Shown: one piece after another, positions 22,746-34,286 of the stretch
Layout: each line of letters starts with the position of its first letter
How positions within the stretch are numbered: position 1 is the stretch's first letter
DNA from: Girardinichthys multiradiatus
Taxonomy: Eukaryota; Chordata; Actinopteri; Cyprinodontiformes; Goodeidae
Length of the DNA stretch: 64,000 nt
Direction: 5' to 3'
Assembly: GCF_021462225.1 (NCBI RefSeq)
Contig: NC_061804.1
Span: 9,723,740 to 9,787,739 of the forward strand
The notes under the pieces: model-generated
What the model was told of the DNA's origin: nothing
The model's input: only the letters and a program-made list of their open reading frames with translations
Database searches by the model: none
Translations under genes and position numbers: made by a program

Positions 22746-25700
22746 TTAGATGCACTTTGGGAGGGAGCTGGCTGGAGATGCATCTGACAACACAAGGGAA
22801 TGTGTGTACTTGGGGTACGTTGTGTAGGATGGAGGGTTGTCCAGTTCAGAAGGAGACCCAATACTGTTGCTGGAGGAGTCGTCTATGGAGGGGTCCTACA
22901 AAACAAGAGGTTAGGGGTCCAAATCAATTTATCTTTATCATGTTACATTTATTTTAATACAATTTGTATTTTTAAACACTCTCAGATATGAAAGAGAGAG
23001 CTACTTTACTTTCACAGTGTATTATTTACAAGCTCAAACAAGACAGCTGAGTTGACAGAAATACAGGAAGCTGAAGATGTTCCCCAACATGGACAGTTAG
23101 AAACGGGGATATTAGAGGAACAAGTCAGGTTGGAGACAAAGTTGGAGAGGGAAGGCTGAGATGGTTTGGATGTGAGCACAGGAAGGATGGAGGATTTGCT
23201 GGAGAGAGGATGTTGAATGTGAAGCTGCCAGGGAGGCGGAGGAGAAGAATAAAATCAAAGACGAGGACAGGTTGGTGCAAAAGAGAAGGATGCTGGGTGA
23301 GATAAATGGAGGCAAATAAAAGGCAAATAGACTCAGATATTGTGCATACAATCTCTGCCTTCCCTGAGGTGCTGTTTGCATGGCAAAATAATAATCTTAA
23401 CCCCTCTGGTTTATCAGTTCTGACTCAGTCGCAATGATATTGGAGGGCAATATGTGTCGCAAAAATGACAGGAAGTTTATTTGCAAATAAAAAGAACATA
23501 AATAGCACAGAAACAGACACTTTGGAGATAATTAATAAAGAATATTAACAGACTTCAGAATAAAAAGCCTGAATGTGTCAATAATAAATTACATTTGGAA
23601 GCAAATATAAAAAATATGCACTACCAGTCAAATGTTTGGACACATCTTCCCATATAATGGTTTAAATGATGCAAATTCACATCTAAGGGGCACTTAGGGA
23701 AACCAGTTAACATAAACATCATGTTTTGGACTGTGGGAGGAAGCCAGGAGTATCCAGAGAAAACCCACCCATGCAGAAAGGCCCCAGGCTGGGATTCAAA
23801 CCCAGAACCTTCTTACTACAAGACAAATCTGTCACTGTGCAGCCCTTCAATCTACATTTTATTGCTTTAATTATCTGTATTCTTATAAATTTTACTTTTG
23901 ATTTTTATTGTTTTTTATTTTATTTTGATTAATTTCAATTCCGTGTATAATTCATAATTGGACAAAATATTAAAGAAATTAGAATGAATTCTATAAAAGA
24001 TATGACTTCAGGTTTTAATATGTGAATTTTACATGAAACTATTTAATCATCTTTTTAATAAATTAAAGACAATTAAATACATTTGAATAAATTCATACAT
24101 TTATTTCCAGTTTTAAATGATAATTTCTTTGATTATGACATGCATGAATAATTATTGAATGCTATTTTTATTTATTACATTTTTATTTGATGTTGCATTT
24201 GTCTCACAGAAAGATCATTTCACAATAAAAGAACCTGCTTTGTTATTGTTCTAAAGTCTGAAAATCGTAAATAAACACCGTGGTGTGAAGAGTCGTACCT
24301 TTTGTTGGAGGACATAAAGGGAAGTTACTGCTTTTATCCCATTATGTTCCCTCATTTTGGGAAGCACATCATCTGTAAAGGAAAACACATCCTACCGTTA
24401 TGAAGAGGTCCGGTCCATTTCAGCTTCAGGCTCCAGAAGTATTATTTTACCTTTCTGTTTTAGCTGTATGTGATGAGAGTGTCCATAAATCCTGGACTTT
24501 CTAGATTTTTGTCTTGACCTGAGATAAAACAAAATATGGCTAAATATGCAATGGTTGTTAATTTGCACTTGGAACCTTTTTAAATGTGATATTGCTGCAG
24601 TTGCTGGTTGATTGATTGTTAAATATCAAGGCTTACTTTTTAGAAGGAGTCCAGCATGCACACACTGTTACCAGCATGATGAGGAAGAAGATTCCTCCAG
24701 TGGACAGCATGATGTAGACAGAGCTTCTTCCTGGTGTGACACAAATGTTAATGAATAAAACCGTTTATATATGTTAGGCTATTTTACTTAATTTAACCTG
24801 AAATCTGAGAGTAAAGCTGCTTTCATTATGCTGCATGCTGTGTGTCTCCTTAGGTGGCCGTGTGGGTCCTGCAATCTGTAATGTGTTACCACCTGAGGAT
24901 GCACCACTCATGTATGCCTCTGTGATGCTACTAACATGTAAATAACCTGTCAGATTAAACATACAGATTAGCCGATCAGTTATTTTTGAATATACTATGA
25001 AGACAATAGATGATGAGTTTTTTACACAGGTTTAACCCAGAGACTAGATGCAGTGAGGTTATGGTGCTCTACGAACGTTTTCACACCTCACTTTTGTCAC
25101 ATTACAAACCTCAAAGCATTTTATTTAGATCTCATGTGACAGACCCACACAGTGTACATAAAAGGGAAATGGGAGGAATTAAATACACAGTTTTAAAAAC
25201 CCTTTACAAAATAAAAATCTGAAAATGGTGGCTTGCTTTTCTATTTAGAGACACTGAATAAATACCTTCACTGCAGTTACAGTTGCAAGTCTTTAGCGTA
25301 TTCATCTAACAACTGTGGACATCAATTTTTAAGTATTTCCATATATACTTAATTGGATTTTGGTCCATACTTTGTCAAGTCAAGTCAAGACAAGTTTATT
25401 TATATAGCGCTCTATTCTTAGCAGAATAGAGTCTGAAATAGTACAAAAAATCTCAGCAGGGGTAAGCAACACACACATAAGTAAAGATTTATCAAGGGTA
25501 CGGTGGGATCTTGAGGGTGTGAATATATAATTCTGAGTTTGTTTGCAAGAATTAGACTGTCAACACTGATAGAAGCGTCATTCTCCTTGAGAAGAGAGGT
25601 GGAAGTTTTATCAATCGGCCACATAGTCCTATCAGCACACAGCTGGTAGGGGAGTGCTGGGGAAGAGCGTCGTGTTCATATAACATCCAGGAGATATTTT

Positions 25701-28700
25701 GTCGATAGCCAGTTAGCACAAGTTGCCAAGGCCACATTGGGGCGCCAGATTTAGAAAAACAATAAATGTTGTGGTTCAGGCACTTGTGAATTTCCAACCA
25801 CCTTAAGAGTTTTACTGGTATGTCTCAATTGCGAATACAAATATACAAATTTCTGGTATTTTCCGCAGATCTGGAGCGTACAACTTCTCCAAGATAACCT
25901 CTGAGTCCAACCGCTGCCAGGCTGCGATTCTGTTCAAGAATCGCGTCCAGCTTGTGATTCTGCTCTCTTAACATTTCAGTCTGAGTGTTGATCGCTCTAC
26001 AGACTCCGTCTAACATCGCAGGAAGCTTTGGAACGCTTTGAACAGCTGCCCACGTTTTACGAATCATTCGATAAGCCAGGTAACCACCAACTCCAAAAAG
26101 CAGAAATCCTGTTATCAAAAGTCCAAATATGTAGACATTTTCTTCGTCCTCGACCAACATCGTAGTCAGGAACACAATCTTACACTGCTGCCAAGAATCC
26201 ATTGTGTTTCCAGAGAAGAACGTCCCGTCTGGACAAGAGGGTCTCCTTTACCCTGTCTTCCCGTTGAAAAAATGTGATCAATTTTGTTGAGAGACCAGCT
26301 GACCAAATCCATAATTTACAAGTTTGGAGGATATGCAAAGCGAGGCTCTGAGAAAAATACAGACAAAAAGCAGAAGCAGGGATCAGCAGGGAGAGAAAAC
26401 TCGTGTGTCTTCCACCGAGAGCATAAGAAATGACTGAGCCATTCTAACATGAATATACTTTGATCTAAACCCTTCTGTTGAAGGGCATGCTGCATGTTTA
26501 TGGTTGCTGTCCAGCTGGAAAGTGAACCTTCACCTCAGTCCCCAGTCTACTGCAGCCACTATCAGGTTTTCTTCCAGGTCTGTCCTGGATCTTTCTCCAT
26601 CCATCTTCCTTTCAACTCTGACCAGCTTCTCTGTCCCTACTAAAGAAAAACATCCCCACAGCATGATGCTGCCACCACTTTGTTTCACTATGGAAAGTTG
26701 TGTTTACAACAATGTGCAGTGTTTTGCTTTCCATCAAACAGAGCTTTTTGCATGTAGGCCAAAAGGTTTAATTTTGCTCTCATCTGAGCAAAATTATTTT
26801 CTTCTCATCACATTTGGAAATACAGTATATAACAGTATATTACACCATTTAAGTGTCAAGATTACTCTTTAAATGTAGGCATTATGTGTTATTTCGATAT
26901 TTATTTTCTCCCAGTGACATTTCAACAATACTATCCCCACCAAATTGATAATCCAAAAACGGGGAAATGTATGTGATAATCTCTCCAGGAGAGGGCGCTA
27001 AAACCTTGTCAAAGCTTGCTATGATCCTCACTTTACAATATTTCATTAACACTTCTAGTTATTTTCCTTCACAAAGTGTGCAATTATTATAAAGGTTGTA
27101 GTTCTTAGGATTTTATTAATGAACATCTGCAGAGCTTTCAGTCAATCCAGACCTGGACGTTATAGAAAGGAATAGTGAGGTTTTGGCTTTTGGTATTTTT
27201 GACAGTCTTCGGTGAATATCAGTGAGTGTCAATTCATACTTAATAACTATTAGTGTGCAGAAAATCTATACAAATAAATTAAAAATAAAATTTTTTCAAT
27301 CTTGTTTATTTTAACCTTTTGATATGAGAAATTTTTAAATGAACATTTCCAAAATGTCAACAAATATAAAGCCATCCTTCTTTTCAATCCTAGTCCAAGG
27401 CTTTCCATCAATGGGTTTGTCAGTTTCCTGGTCAACGTTTGGAGCAACAGCAACCACAGCCTCCCAGACACAGTTAAGTCTCCCAAGAAATCCCCTAAGA
27501 AGGGCCACAAGATGAGATGCAGCTTTACCCTGCATAAGAATAATGCTATTCCTAGCCTTCCTTAAACCTAATCTGTCTCCAAGCACTGAACTCCTGGTGC
27601 TTCTGGGCCCTCCAGGTAGGCTCTAGTTCTGGAATATGAGTACTGGAGGAGAATGGGTTTCTGGTAGCTTCACGATTTAGTCTTCTGAATATGTTGATAT
27701 CTTTGTTTCTCAACAATTTCTTGCAACCATATGGTTATTTGCAGCAAAACATTTGATGGTTCTGTGATCATGCCACAATGTCTTGGGAGGTTTAAGAGTG
27801 CTACATTCCTCTGAGAAAGACTTTACATTTTTGAGTTTTGAGACTCAAGTTTTCAGACTCAATTAATCTCTTTGTTGGCAAAATACTCCCTTGTCTAATA
27901 ATTGTGCAAACACAAGTAAACACAGTAAATCAGGAGCATTTCAGGGTTTTTCATTTATACCATTTGTATCCGTCTAAAAATATTATTCTGCCCAAATCAT
28001 CATGTGCACCGTGCAAGAGAAGCTCCAGTGTGAGCTGAAACCTGCGCCTCATTACTTACTGTACACGGCCAGTCTGATTGGCAGACTCGTCATGTTGCCC
28101 AACGGGTTCTCCACCGAGCAGCTGTAGATGTCCTCATCAGCCATCAACACTCGAGTGATGGTCAGCCACTTCTGATAAGGTGACAACACGAACCTTGTTT
28201 CATTGGCCAATGGCTTCCCCCCTTTAAACCACCTGTAGCTGGTCCTGGTTCCGTTGTCATGGGAGCAGTTAAGGATAAAGTTTTCACTGAGCTCCAGCAC
28301 TGATGATGCCTCCATGTGGATGTACGGCCTGGATATAGGTTCTGGGTAAGGGTGAGAACAAACACACAAACATTCACGCGGGTAATAGATATAAAAAATG
28401 GACATAAAGCGAAATGAAATCTGTCATCCTTGTTTACTACAGCATGAGTTGAATAAATAAAAAGGTTATCTGAGTGGATAATGGTTTGGTTTCACAAAAC
28501 AAGAAAGCTGTAGATGCTTTTTGGTTTCTATAGAATTTCTCTAGAAATGATCTACTCTGTAAGGCAAGCCACACTTGTTTGTAGAGCACCATTCATCCTT
28601 CCATTCCTTGTCTATACGCACTTATCTTCAGCAGCCATTGGATAAGAGGTGGGGTCCACTCTAAACAGGTTGACAGTCCATCACAGGGCAACACAAAGCT

Positions 28701-31700
28701 ACACAGAACAAACAACCAAAGACCCACACACTTATCCCCAAGGACAATTTTGAGGGACCTAACCAGTCATGTTTTTGGACAGGGATGTAGCTGGAGTACC
28801 CAGAGAGAACCCACGCCTTCATGGGGAGAACATGCAAATTCATCCAGAAAGACCCCACATGGGGATTTAAACCCAAAGTCAGCAGGTACGCAGGTGGTTG
28901 GTACTGTTGCAGCAAGGCACCGTCAAGCCCAGGGGTGTCCAAGTTGGTCCTTGAGGAGCCAGGTAATCAGTCATTAAAGGAAATCAGGTGTGTTGAAGCA
29001 GAGAAACATCTAAAACATGCAAGACACTGGACCACAAGGACCGACTTTGGACATCCCTGGTCTAACCTGAGCAGCATTCCTGCACAAGGTAATTCAAAGT
29101 ACTTTAAAGGGAAAATAAGCTAACAAAAGTTAATACAATTACATTAAAGACAAGACATAAATTAACAGTAGAATAAGATTTTAGCAAATAAACTGAAAAA
29201 GTAGTCTTTGACCTTCATGGTGGAGCTGAAGAGCACAGAAACCAAATGCTGCCTCCCCTTTCTTAGTTCTGGTTACGCTGGGTGAGCAGGTCTCTTAAGA
29301 CCTGAGCGGTGTAAATGCTTCAACTTTATTAAGTATTTTGGGCAAAGACCATTCAGTGCCTTATTGACAAATTACAAAATGTTACAAAAGACTGGTGTCA
29401 TATGTAACATCTTCCTGTGGATCAGGAGTCTGATCCAAACATCTCAGCGAAAAAACATAATTAATGGAGTCCAGTGAGCTCATAAGATTCCCAGCATAGC
29501 TTTTCCCTCCTACTTAAAGACCAGAGCCAAAAGCAAAATACCTCAGTAGACCTTCAGAGCCGTTAAATGACTTCAGTCAGGATGCAAACTGTAGATTTTG
29601 TATATATTAAGGAATTTCAATCACTCTCAATGTCAACTTTGAAGAAATACACAAATTGAAGAATACACAAATGATCCTACCATCCACAGTGAGTGTGATG
29701 CTTCCCTCTCCAGTAAAAATATCATCTGTGATGGAGATCTCCACGTCATAGGTTCCATCATCAGTGAATCTGAGGTTGTGGAGAAGTAGAGTCCCGTTCT
29801 CAAACACCAGGACTCGGTCTTGATACTCAGGCCTCAAGGTCCCAATGATGACGGTTCCAACAGACTGGACCACAGTGACTGCCTTTTCCCTCTGAAGCAG
29901 CCACCTGATAACTGGCAGATCGGGGCTGAAGCTGCTGTAGCAAACCGACAGAAGCGCCTCCCCTCCGACCGCTCCTCTGATCAGAGCGTTAGGGATGGTC
30001 ATGTTCACTGTCTGCACCTCACCTGCAGAACAGCATGGAGAAGAGGCTACAGAATTAGATTTTAATTGGACATTAGAAAGATTATTCTAAATGATATTTT
30101 AGTATAGTTTAAAAAATGAAATTAGAACAAATAGTTACGAATAATAATTATTACATAAACCCAATACAGCTCCACTTAGGTGACTACTGCAGTCACCAAA
30201 CAGAGACAGGCACATGTCAATAAATAAGAACGACATTGAAAAGTTTATTTATATGTGTTCAATTAAAAAAATTAAGCTTCTTCTTTATAAGGGTTCATTA
30301 CCCACAGAGTGATATATGACAGGGGGTCATTTTTATTTCTAATGAAAACTTAAAAGTTTGTCAGTTTGTCATTTTCTCTGGTTCAGGAGTTGTATAAATA
30401 CAGGACAACACTGTAAGAAAACCTGCAAGAGGCTGCAGAAGAACTGAGACTGGAATATGGTTCATCTTCTAGCAGGACAATGACCTAAACATACAGTGTG
30501 GGCTACATCCTTCCACGTCATAACAATTCACTACTTTGTGTTGGTCTGCCATGAAATCCTAATCAAATACATTAAAGTTTTTTTGTTGTATCAGGTAAAA
30601 ATGGTTACGCGTGAGGTAAGCCTTTACAAGCTCCTACTTTAGCTACAAAACTTCATCTATCTCCACAGCTAAATTTTCAACTGTCTGATTTATAAAATCA
30701 TTTGATTGTTGTAATAAACCTGAGCAGCTTGAGTTGGAAATGTTAGACTTTCTGTCTTTACAAGCAGAAATCCCCCTGTTATATCCTTTTAAAAAAACCT
30801 ACACCATGTTAATACAGAGCCTAACAGTTTAATTAAATGTGCTTTGATCACCAGTAAATAAATACAGGTTAAAGCTCTTTCAAAATGCAGTTAATACTTT
30901 AACATATGTGATTATTTAATTAGTAGCTAAGTGGAGTTTATTGACATCTAATTGCAAATTTGCAGCCAACTCAATACCTCTGATAGTTCATCCTTCCTTT
31001 TCCTACCTACAGTCTTACTGTAGTTACTGTTTCTAATGCAATGGCAAATAACAAGTTTGTACTCTGTGAAACAACAATCTATTGTAATCAGGTAAAGGGG
31101 AACAGAGGGTTTGTCAGTAAACAGACTTGACTGGTAGCTTTGTATCTATATGTTCTATATCATCTCTTCCATGTGCAATGTGTGTTACAAAAGTTCAACA
31201 CAATGATGACACAGAAACATTGACGATTTTTTTAAATGTGCTATATGACCCGACCCCCAGGGTGCCAATCCATGTGGGCGGCACAATCATTCCAAAACGC
31301 ACTGTTAGCACAATATACAGATATTACTGCACTCTGTCGTTGGCTAATGCTTTAGTTGGGATTTGATTAGCAGATTTTTATTCTATTCAAATTAAAGGAA
31401 TAGTACACAGTCTTTTTAAGTGTTCTGGATGACATTTGATCATATAGTTCAAAATCTAAAAACAGAAAGAAAGGCTCGACCAGGGCACTATTCTGTACAG
31501 AACCATACAGCTGTGTCATCCTGGAGCCGGTTTGTATGACAGAACCTCATTAGTCAGACTTTGGGATGGGCCCACATGGACAACAAAAGTGGGCATTGTT
31601 TGTTCAGATTTTCCTCTTGGCAGTCCATGACAAGAGCACTGGGAGCAATCCAGACACCAGGCTAGTGCTGCTCAGTGACCACAATGACTGGACATACAAA

Positions 31701-32290
31701 CACAGCTGTAAACATCTGACAGCACTGATTCTGGTAAAGACTGTGGAGAAGAAAAACATGCACACAGTTGGGTCCAATCCAACATCCCAACAATACATAC
31801 TGACATTGGGAGGAGTTAAAGTAATTTTACTGGGTGTAGTGGCACTGGACAAGAGGAGAAAAGAGTGGACGCCTGCTGGTATTTTTTATTACGTCAGACC
31901 ATTGTCATATTCTTAGTGTTTTAGCAAAAAGCCTGCAAACTTAAAATTTAACAAAATAAAAAACTGAGTAAATGTCGTTCAATTTTTATCTTTTCTACCT
32001 CTCCACCCTCCATCATAAAACTCTTTCTGTAGCTGCTGCTTTGGCTAAAGATGTGAAGGTAAATATGTGCTGGTTCTGGTATCATGAAAAAAACAATAGA
32101 AATATGCATTTTAATATTTTACTATTACCTTTTGGCAACATATTATGGTTCAGCTGTGCGTCAAACGTTACGCTAAAGTAATTAAGCTTTGAAAATATCA
32201 CTTACCCAAGAATAAGAAGCCAAAAAATACAAGTGAAAAAATGAGGTAAATCTTTTTGCCTTTGGAAGGAACATCCTTCTCTGCTGGCAT
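22746..32290 (-). CDS. hepacam: HEPACAM (GlialCAM)-like immunoglobulin cell-adhesion protein, 7 exons, 364 aa
   Basis: Exons on the minus strand: 32290-32206, 30022-29681, 28341-28060, 24730-24637, 24518-24451, 24372-24299, 22895-22746. All junctions are GT-AG and in phase. Residues 1-29 ([13 protein letters not shown] then a hydrophobic run) form a signal or anchor segment. Residues 30-142 are a V-type Ig domain ([36 protein letters not shown]). Residues 144-236 are a C2-type Ig domain with its cysteine pair ([16 protein letters not shown]). Residues 241-263 span the membrane ([19 protein letters not shown]). A tail of about 100 aa contains TSLYVLQQK, like the MALYILK block of HEPACAM. The family acts in glial cell contacts and escorts MLC1 and the chloride channel ClC-2; this is known of mammals and not shown here. 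The tail is shorter than in human HEPACAM (416 aa). Which teleost paralogue this is remains open. Introns are packed with repeats. Confidence 0.88.
23105..23260 (+). mobile_element. LINE C-terminal relic in hepacam intron 6
   Basis: Plus strand reads [19 protein letters not shown] followed by [15 protein letters not shown]. This is the typical end of a fish non-LTR retrotransposon ORF ('RLRWFGH...RRM...LPG.RRRGRP'). Short, decayed, and antisense to the host gene. Confidence 0.55.
23261..24298. other. hepacam intron 6, repeat fragments
   Basis: A minus-strand copy of the dispersed repeat lies at about 23690-23850 ('ggactgtgggaggaagccag'). The remainder is AT-rich sequence with no recognised exon. 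Confidence 0.5.
25060..25260 (+). repeat. Terminal fragment of the common Tc1-like family (hepacam intron 3)
   Basis: Shows the family's end pattern ('ttcacacctcacttttgtcacattacaaacc', read in two pieces, then 'catgtgacagacccacac'), without transposase. Confidence 0.5.
25375..26430 (-). mobile_element. Retroposon-like unit with a membrane/coiled-coil ORF and LINE-style 3' tail
   Basis: On the minus strand an ORF-bearing stretch is followed by sequence ending 'agcgctatataaataaact' and a (ttgac)n tail (25374-25400). This is the type of pentanucleotide tail seen on fish LINEs and SINEs (compare the (cttgc)n tail at 58335-58350). No RT is present. The unit lies in hepacam intron 3, in the sense orientation of that gene. 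Its 5' limit is a guess, set by a Tc1 relic that starts at about 26440. Confidence 0.4.
25825..26202 (-). CDS. Unrecognised 125-aa ORF with one membrane segment and a helical C-terminal part
   Basis: I do not recognise this protein. After a short N-terminus and an acidic stretch (LVEDEENVY) it has one strong membrane segment, [20 protein letters not shown] (about residues 26-46). A basic patch (MIRKTW) follows, then a probably helical/coiled stretch ([29 protein letters not shown], about residues 68-96), and it ends [14 protein letters not shown]. Just upstream, another frame opens at an ATG near 26312 ([20 protein letters not shown], then [10 protein letters not shown]). This suggests a longer original ORF broken by a frameshift near 26205. 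It lies in a hepacam intron but no splice sites join it to that gene. It may be part of a mobile unit or a retroposed gene. Confidence 0.4.
   Translation of the reverse strand: MDSWQQCKIVFLTTMLVEDEENVYIFGLLITGFLLFGVGGYLAYRMIRKTWAAVQSVPKLPAMLDGVCRAINTQTEMLREQNHKLDAILEQNRSLAAVGLRGYLGEVVRSRSAENTRNLYICIRN
26440..26880 (-). mobile_element. Tc1-like transposase relic in hepacam intron 3
   Basis: The reverse complement carries fragments of a Tc1 transposase: 'catcatgctgtggggatg' (26656-26673) and the [17 protein letters not shown] region around 26745-26800. The plus-strand open frame at 26504-26872 is only its antisense shadow. No intact frame. Confidence 0.6.
26881..28059. other. hepacam intron 3, proximal part
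   Basis: An open frame on the minus strand at 27335-27586 (reads [20 protein letters not shown]) has a coding-like look, but I recognise no family and see no splice sites linking it to the gene. Otherwise AT-rich sequence. Confidence 0.35.
28596..28929 (-). repeat. Dispersed fish repeat, minus orientation (hepacam intron 2)
   Basis: Contains the reverse complements of 'cctgtccagggtg'-type and 'catgttctccccatg'-type blocks ('ccatcacagggcaacacaaag', 'ggggagaacatgcaaattca'). Same family as 20795-21140. Confidence 0.6.
28922..29067. mobile_element. hAT-type MITE, 130 bp, with 8-bp target duplication
   Basis: The element spans 28930-29059. It starts caggggtgtccaagttggtcc and ends ggaccgactttggacatccctg, imperfect inverted repeats of about 25 bp. 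Flanks GTCAAGCC (28922-28929) and GTCTAACC (29060-29067) match at 6 of 8 positions, as expected for an aged hAT duplication. The sequence matches a MITE pattern I know from other teleosts. No coding capacity. Confidence 0.75.
29068..29680. other. hepacam intron 2, distal part
   Basis: No exon or clear repeat boundary recognised. Confidence 0.4.
30400..30620 (+). mobile_element. Tc1-like fragment in hepacam intron 1
   Basis: Carries 'agcaggacaatgacctaaac' (30471-30490) and the family's 3' end 'ctttgtgttggtctgccatg'. It corresponds to the third-catalytic-residue part of the transposase onward. Decayed. Confidence 0.55.
30621..32200. other. hepacam intron 1, remainder
   Basis: The open frame at 31566-31916 (+) was inspected and has no recognisable domain. 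No other coding signal or named repeat seen. Confidence 0.4.
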
Positions 32291-34286
32291 CTTGAGGAAA
32301 AAGCTTTGTTTTTCTCACAGACTGCCAGCATGATTTCGGACTCTGGGCAGGACGGAGGACACAGTGGTTCATTCAGGCCACGCTGGAACAGAGTACAACT
32401 TGTTCTCAAAAGCCACTGTATGAACAGAACAAAAGTGTGTATGTAATTGTGCATCTCTGTCTTCAGAGTTCAGTTGGTCTTGTAACATGAAAACAAAACT
32501 GCTTTTATTTCATATAGACTGAATTTGACTGCACTGCAGGATCCAACTGGAAGCATATTTTTGAAATTGAATCAGTCTGTTTGATTGGACAGATTTGATT
32601 GTAAACAGTTGCATTGTAAGCCCAACAGCACAGCCCAACATCAATAACAAAAAATAAATCTCTGTTTTTGATGGAAATATAATTTCTGAATGACAAATAC
32701 ATCCGTGGGATGTATGCTGCTGATTATGTATAATTCAATTATTAGCTTGTCAAACTGAACTGCATGTTTGGCACAGCTTTAGGAGTTGTTAGGAGTTATA
32801 CATTGGAGAAGGCTTTTGGAGGATACACATTGACTCAAACAGTTTAAAAATGCTTATTTATGGTTGTTGTTTTTGTGTAGTATGTGTTGTCATGAGCCCA
32901 CACTGCGAGTTTTAAAGTCCAGGTTGGTGCTGTTTTGGTGTTTTTTGTTTAACAAAAGATGGATATCGAGCTTTTCTTTTGAAAAATTATGACTCCATGC
33001 AAATGTTTGTGATTAACAAATAGAATAGAATAGAAAAGAATAGTCTTTATGGTCATTGTACTGGGGGGTACAACGAAATTGAGCTGAAGGTACTGATGAA
33101 GGTATTTATGTTTGCTGTCTCCTGACTTGTTCCATTTGTATTAACATGTTTTGTTTGCATATATTTCTATAAAGTCCAGTAGTTGGCATTGGGCCAGAGA
33201 GTTGGATTTAAAGACAAGGTAAACAGTTAGAGCTGCTTAGGTTCAGTTGATGGTTCTACTAGTAAAGGTTTTGCCTGATATCAATGGTAGGTTCATATCA
33301 GTGGTTTATTTTTCAGATTAACAAATATGAAGGCTAATTAAACAATAGGTGCTCTTGATATAATGGGCCTCCCTTTTAATATTTTAGACCATGTCCTTTT
33401 TAAAACACTAGTGTTATAGTGGTAGTAGAGGTTGGGGCGGGGGTTGAGGCAGGGTCTAACCTTTGGACCACGATTATGCTAGAATCACCACTGAATGAGC
33501 AGTTCAAGGCTCTTATTTAAAGGATTAGTTAGTTGGTGAGATTCTCTGAAGTTATTATCTATAATAATTTTTACTGTAGCAGGGACAGGAATGCTGGTGA
33601 GACTTGATGGGAAGATGGAAATACAGGACAATCCCAGAAGAAAACTTGTTAGAGGTGTCAAGGGTGTTGGTTGATTGGGACCGGGATGCAGACAGACGCT
33701 TGAAAGCCACATGGATAGTAGTCTTCTTTCTTTAATAATAAATAACGATGGGGTATGTAATGAAGAGGTCTTCATTACTTGGACTATCCCTATTTAAGTA
33801 ATTCATAGCACTTTGAGAGCACCTTTGCACTTTATTAAAATCACTTTATCTAGCACTTTAACAAACACTTTATTTAGCACTGCACTTTAGGCATTGATTT
33901 GCACATAATCATTTGCACACAGGTTTTAACTTTTTATTGAATATTTTAGTGATGAGCATGTAGCCTTTTGTTCCAGGCTCTGCACAGCTGCTCCTCATTA
34001 AGAAGTGGGGTGGGTGTGTGCGAAAGGAGAATGGTTAGTCAGAGCAAATAAGGTCTACTGTTTTGAAACTTGAGCAAATGTTTGTGTAAAATCTGTTTAA
34101 AAGTGTGAGTGTCCTCTCCAGGGTGTTTGGACAAATATTTCCCCGAGGGTTCAGACACCATTTATAGGTTCCGGGAGAGACCATGGAAAATGTGGGGGGT
34201 TTTGTGTTGTTTGGGTGTGTAGGTTTAAAAAATATTAAATATTTATAAAATGTAAGGGGGAATATGTATATATTTGATACATGTAT
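32291..34286. other. Divergent intergenic region between hepacam and styxl1, left part
   Basis: Immediately upstream of the hepacam-like start an out-of-frame ATG (32331-32329, minus strand, A at -3) opens a frame that runs across the main start, a possible upstream ORF. A short dispersed-repeat tail, (aatag)n followed by 'tttatggtcattgtactggg', lies at 33018-33070. The rest is AT-rich sequence without recognised genes. Confidence 0.4.

Noticed and set aside
27335..27586. 83-aa minus-strand frame in hepacam intron 3
   Set aside because: Looks coding-like but no known family and no splice sites tying it to the gene; recorded only as part of the intron.
31566..31916. 116-aa plus-strand frame in hepacam intron 1
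   Set aside because: No domain recognised, antisense to the host gene, and no promoter or splice context.
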